A DNA stretch of 64,000 nucleotides from Augochlora pura (Eukaryota; Arthropoda; Insecta; Hymenoptera; Halictidae), in contig NC_135775.1 in NCBI RefSeq assembly GCF_028453695.1, forward strand, positions 24,586,545 to 24,650,544. Direction: 5' to 3'. Positions within the stretch are counted from its first letter, which is position 1; every line of letters starts with the position of its first letter. The notes beneath the pieces were generated by a model that had not been told where the DNA came from, made no database searches, and saw only the letters and a program-made list of their open reading frames with translations. Made by a program: the position numbers and the translations under genes. Below are positions 62,146 through 64,000 of this stretch, piece by piece.

Positions 62146-64000
62146 AGTCTTATTGCGCTCCCAAAGTTTATTAAACATTCAGTCCAGCGAATTCGTCGTG
62201 GTCCGAGATTCTCCTTCGCGCACTCTTCGCCGCATCGGACTCGTAGAATTATTTCTCGGTTAGGTTTAATAAATACCGGACGTCCACGAGCCCCGCTTTC
62301 CTCGTCGTTCTACTCTGCATCGTTTAATTATTATACTAATCCATTTACGGTCTGGCAAAGTTTAGGACTGCGAATTTAAGTTTCGCTAACTACCGTAAAT
62401 CGTGCTAATTTATGAATGGCAAGAATAACGGGGAGGACCGCTGATATCTTTATGCGGAATGAAATGTTTATGCGACGTTTACGCGACGGAAAACGGGTTC
62501 GCTGGACCATTGTTTCTGCCGTTGCGTGGTAGCTGTATTTGTTGTTCGATCGCGGCTACAATTTTTCGCTGTCTTTATTGCGGCCCTATCATGCACCTAC
62601 ACGTACTGTAATTTAATAAAATTGCACCTTGTCTGTAAACGTAGAGCTTCGGTTTTACAATATTTTTATATAATGCGATAATATCTAGTGTACAATATAT
62701 ATTCAGAATACATTCTCCAAATAAATAAAACATCGCGCACACAATGCCGTCGACATTATAATATTAAATGTGAAACAGGTGCAATTCAGAGCGGCGAACT
62801 TCCTCAGACTCGTCGCAATCGTTAAAGAATTAATTAAAAGCGTGCCCGGGCACCTGTCCGCCGCGATTTTTATTTTGCCCGCGGATCCGTCGGGCTATTA
62901 ATTACGGACATTGTGCGCGACAGGAGCTCTGGTGTTCGCTGTCTAAACAATGGGGGTTGATAGAGTCGTGTTCTGATGAAGCTCGCGGAAGTTTCGAAGT
63001 TTCCACCGGAATTTCGCCGTGAGGTGAACGATCGATCAAGAACAGGGGAAATTTAATAGGAGCACGCCGTTCCGCGCCCGACGACGGTATTCGATGGATT
63101 CGAATCGTATTTTTCGGATCGGGGCACATTATGGAGGGCCGGGGGGGCACGTCGATACAGTCTCGATACCGGGGGCGCGACTTATAACCCCGGTAAATCG
63201 CGCGCGGCGAAAGCTTCGAGCAAACGAAGTGGCCCCCTTCCTCGCACCACCTCAGAAATTACATTCCGTTTGACGAAGAAAAGGGGGGGGATTGCACCGT
63301 TCCCGGGGCTGAACTTTTCTCCAGATTTATTCGTGCTCGATCCCCGTGACCATCCCCGATAACGGAATCTCCATTTTTATTCGCTATCGAACGGTCGACG
63401 ACTGTGAATCACCCCCCGGTTTTAACCTATTCCGCCGTGGAAATCAATGATCGGGTAATAACTGTAATGGCGGGGGACAATTTTCGCGACAGGTAATTAC
63501 GAGAGCATAAATTTTTCTTGAATGGAACGTCGTCGGTTTATTAATAATTTAAAGAATTTTGTTGCATCAGCAAGATCAAATTACGTTTACATCTAACTAA
63601 AATTTATTCTAGATTAAATATTTAACTCTAGACAAGTTCAATTCATTCTGAGTATTAAAAATTAATGACAGAAAATTAGCAATTAAGAATAATAAAATCA
63701 CACTTATAATAGTTAAATTCTATAGTAAATTAAACATACAACTATTAAAAATTTAAATCTACATTCATCTTAACCATTAAAAATTGCCGACAGAAAAATA
63801 ATACTCTACTGTCCCTTATAAAAATCGAATAAAATTTACATTCGCTAATTTCCATTATCAATTCTTTATAAAGTAAACGTACCAGCATTAACAGTTCCAA
63901 TCTTTGTCCTCCACGCTGTGAAATCTGTATACAACATTGACATAACGAAAGTCGCTACATTTCTGAAATCAGAAACGTCCCGAACGTGCTTACCAGGACG
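62146..64000. other. Non-coding DNA to the window end, AT-rich from 63.5 kb
   Basis: CpG-rich sequence to about 63.5 kb, then a strongly AT-rich stretch to about 63.85 kb. No ORF above 95 codons and no motif. Confidence 0.5.

Overview
This is nuclear DNA of an insect, most likely a hymenopteran and plausibly a bee. Four gene models with short GT-AG introns are packed into the first 12.6 kb. One is a seven-transmembrane insect odorant receptor (7tm_6). The non-coding DNA is rich in CpG, with no sign of the CpG depletion seen in heavily methylated genomes. No bacterial, viral or organellar gene was recognised. The species cannot be named from the sequence.

Gene-dense part, 1-12.6 kb. The left edge holds the last three exons of Vps18 (+), the RING-finger subunit of the HOPS/CORVET endolysosomal tethering complexes. 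It converges on a complete alkyladenine/3-methyladenine DNA glycosylase gene (MPG/AAG, -, 892-2936), whose terminal coding exon is present twice in tandem. At 3.26-4.2 kb lie two weak candidates for very small spliced genes on +. They are followed by an intact five-exon odorant receptor (-, 4908-6785, 401 aa), a five-exon Tret1-like sugar transporter (-, 7501-10680, 461 aa), and, divergently from it, a four-exon DPY30-motif protein (+, 11332-12553, 234 aa). Splice phases agree at every junction of these main models. The genes have unrelated functions and share no pathway that I can see.

Gene-poor part, 12.6-64 kb. I recognise no conserved coding exon in about 51 kb. A GC-rich block at 13.1-15.2 kb could be a non-coding first exon or CpG-rich promoter of a large gene whose other exons lie outside the window. 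The rest is CpG-dense DNA interrupted by AT-rich patches of a few hundred bases, G/C homopolymers, GA/CT microsatellites and several tandem arrays: 8 bp at 47.1 kb, degenerate about 10 bp at 49.4-50.1 kb, 18 bp at 50.9 kb, 30 bp at 59.9 kb, about 104 bp at 22.7 kb and about 106 bp at 61.8 kb. A dispersed pair of about 310-325 bp lies at 33.0 and 39.5 kb. This looks like a giant intron or a regulatory landscape, but that is inference.

The strongest observation is the MPG gene. Two equal-length (392 nt), intact, clearly homologous but diverged last exons are positioned to give two glycosylases with different C-terminal halves of the catalytic domain. Residues equivalent to known active-site positions differ between them.
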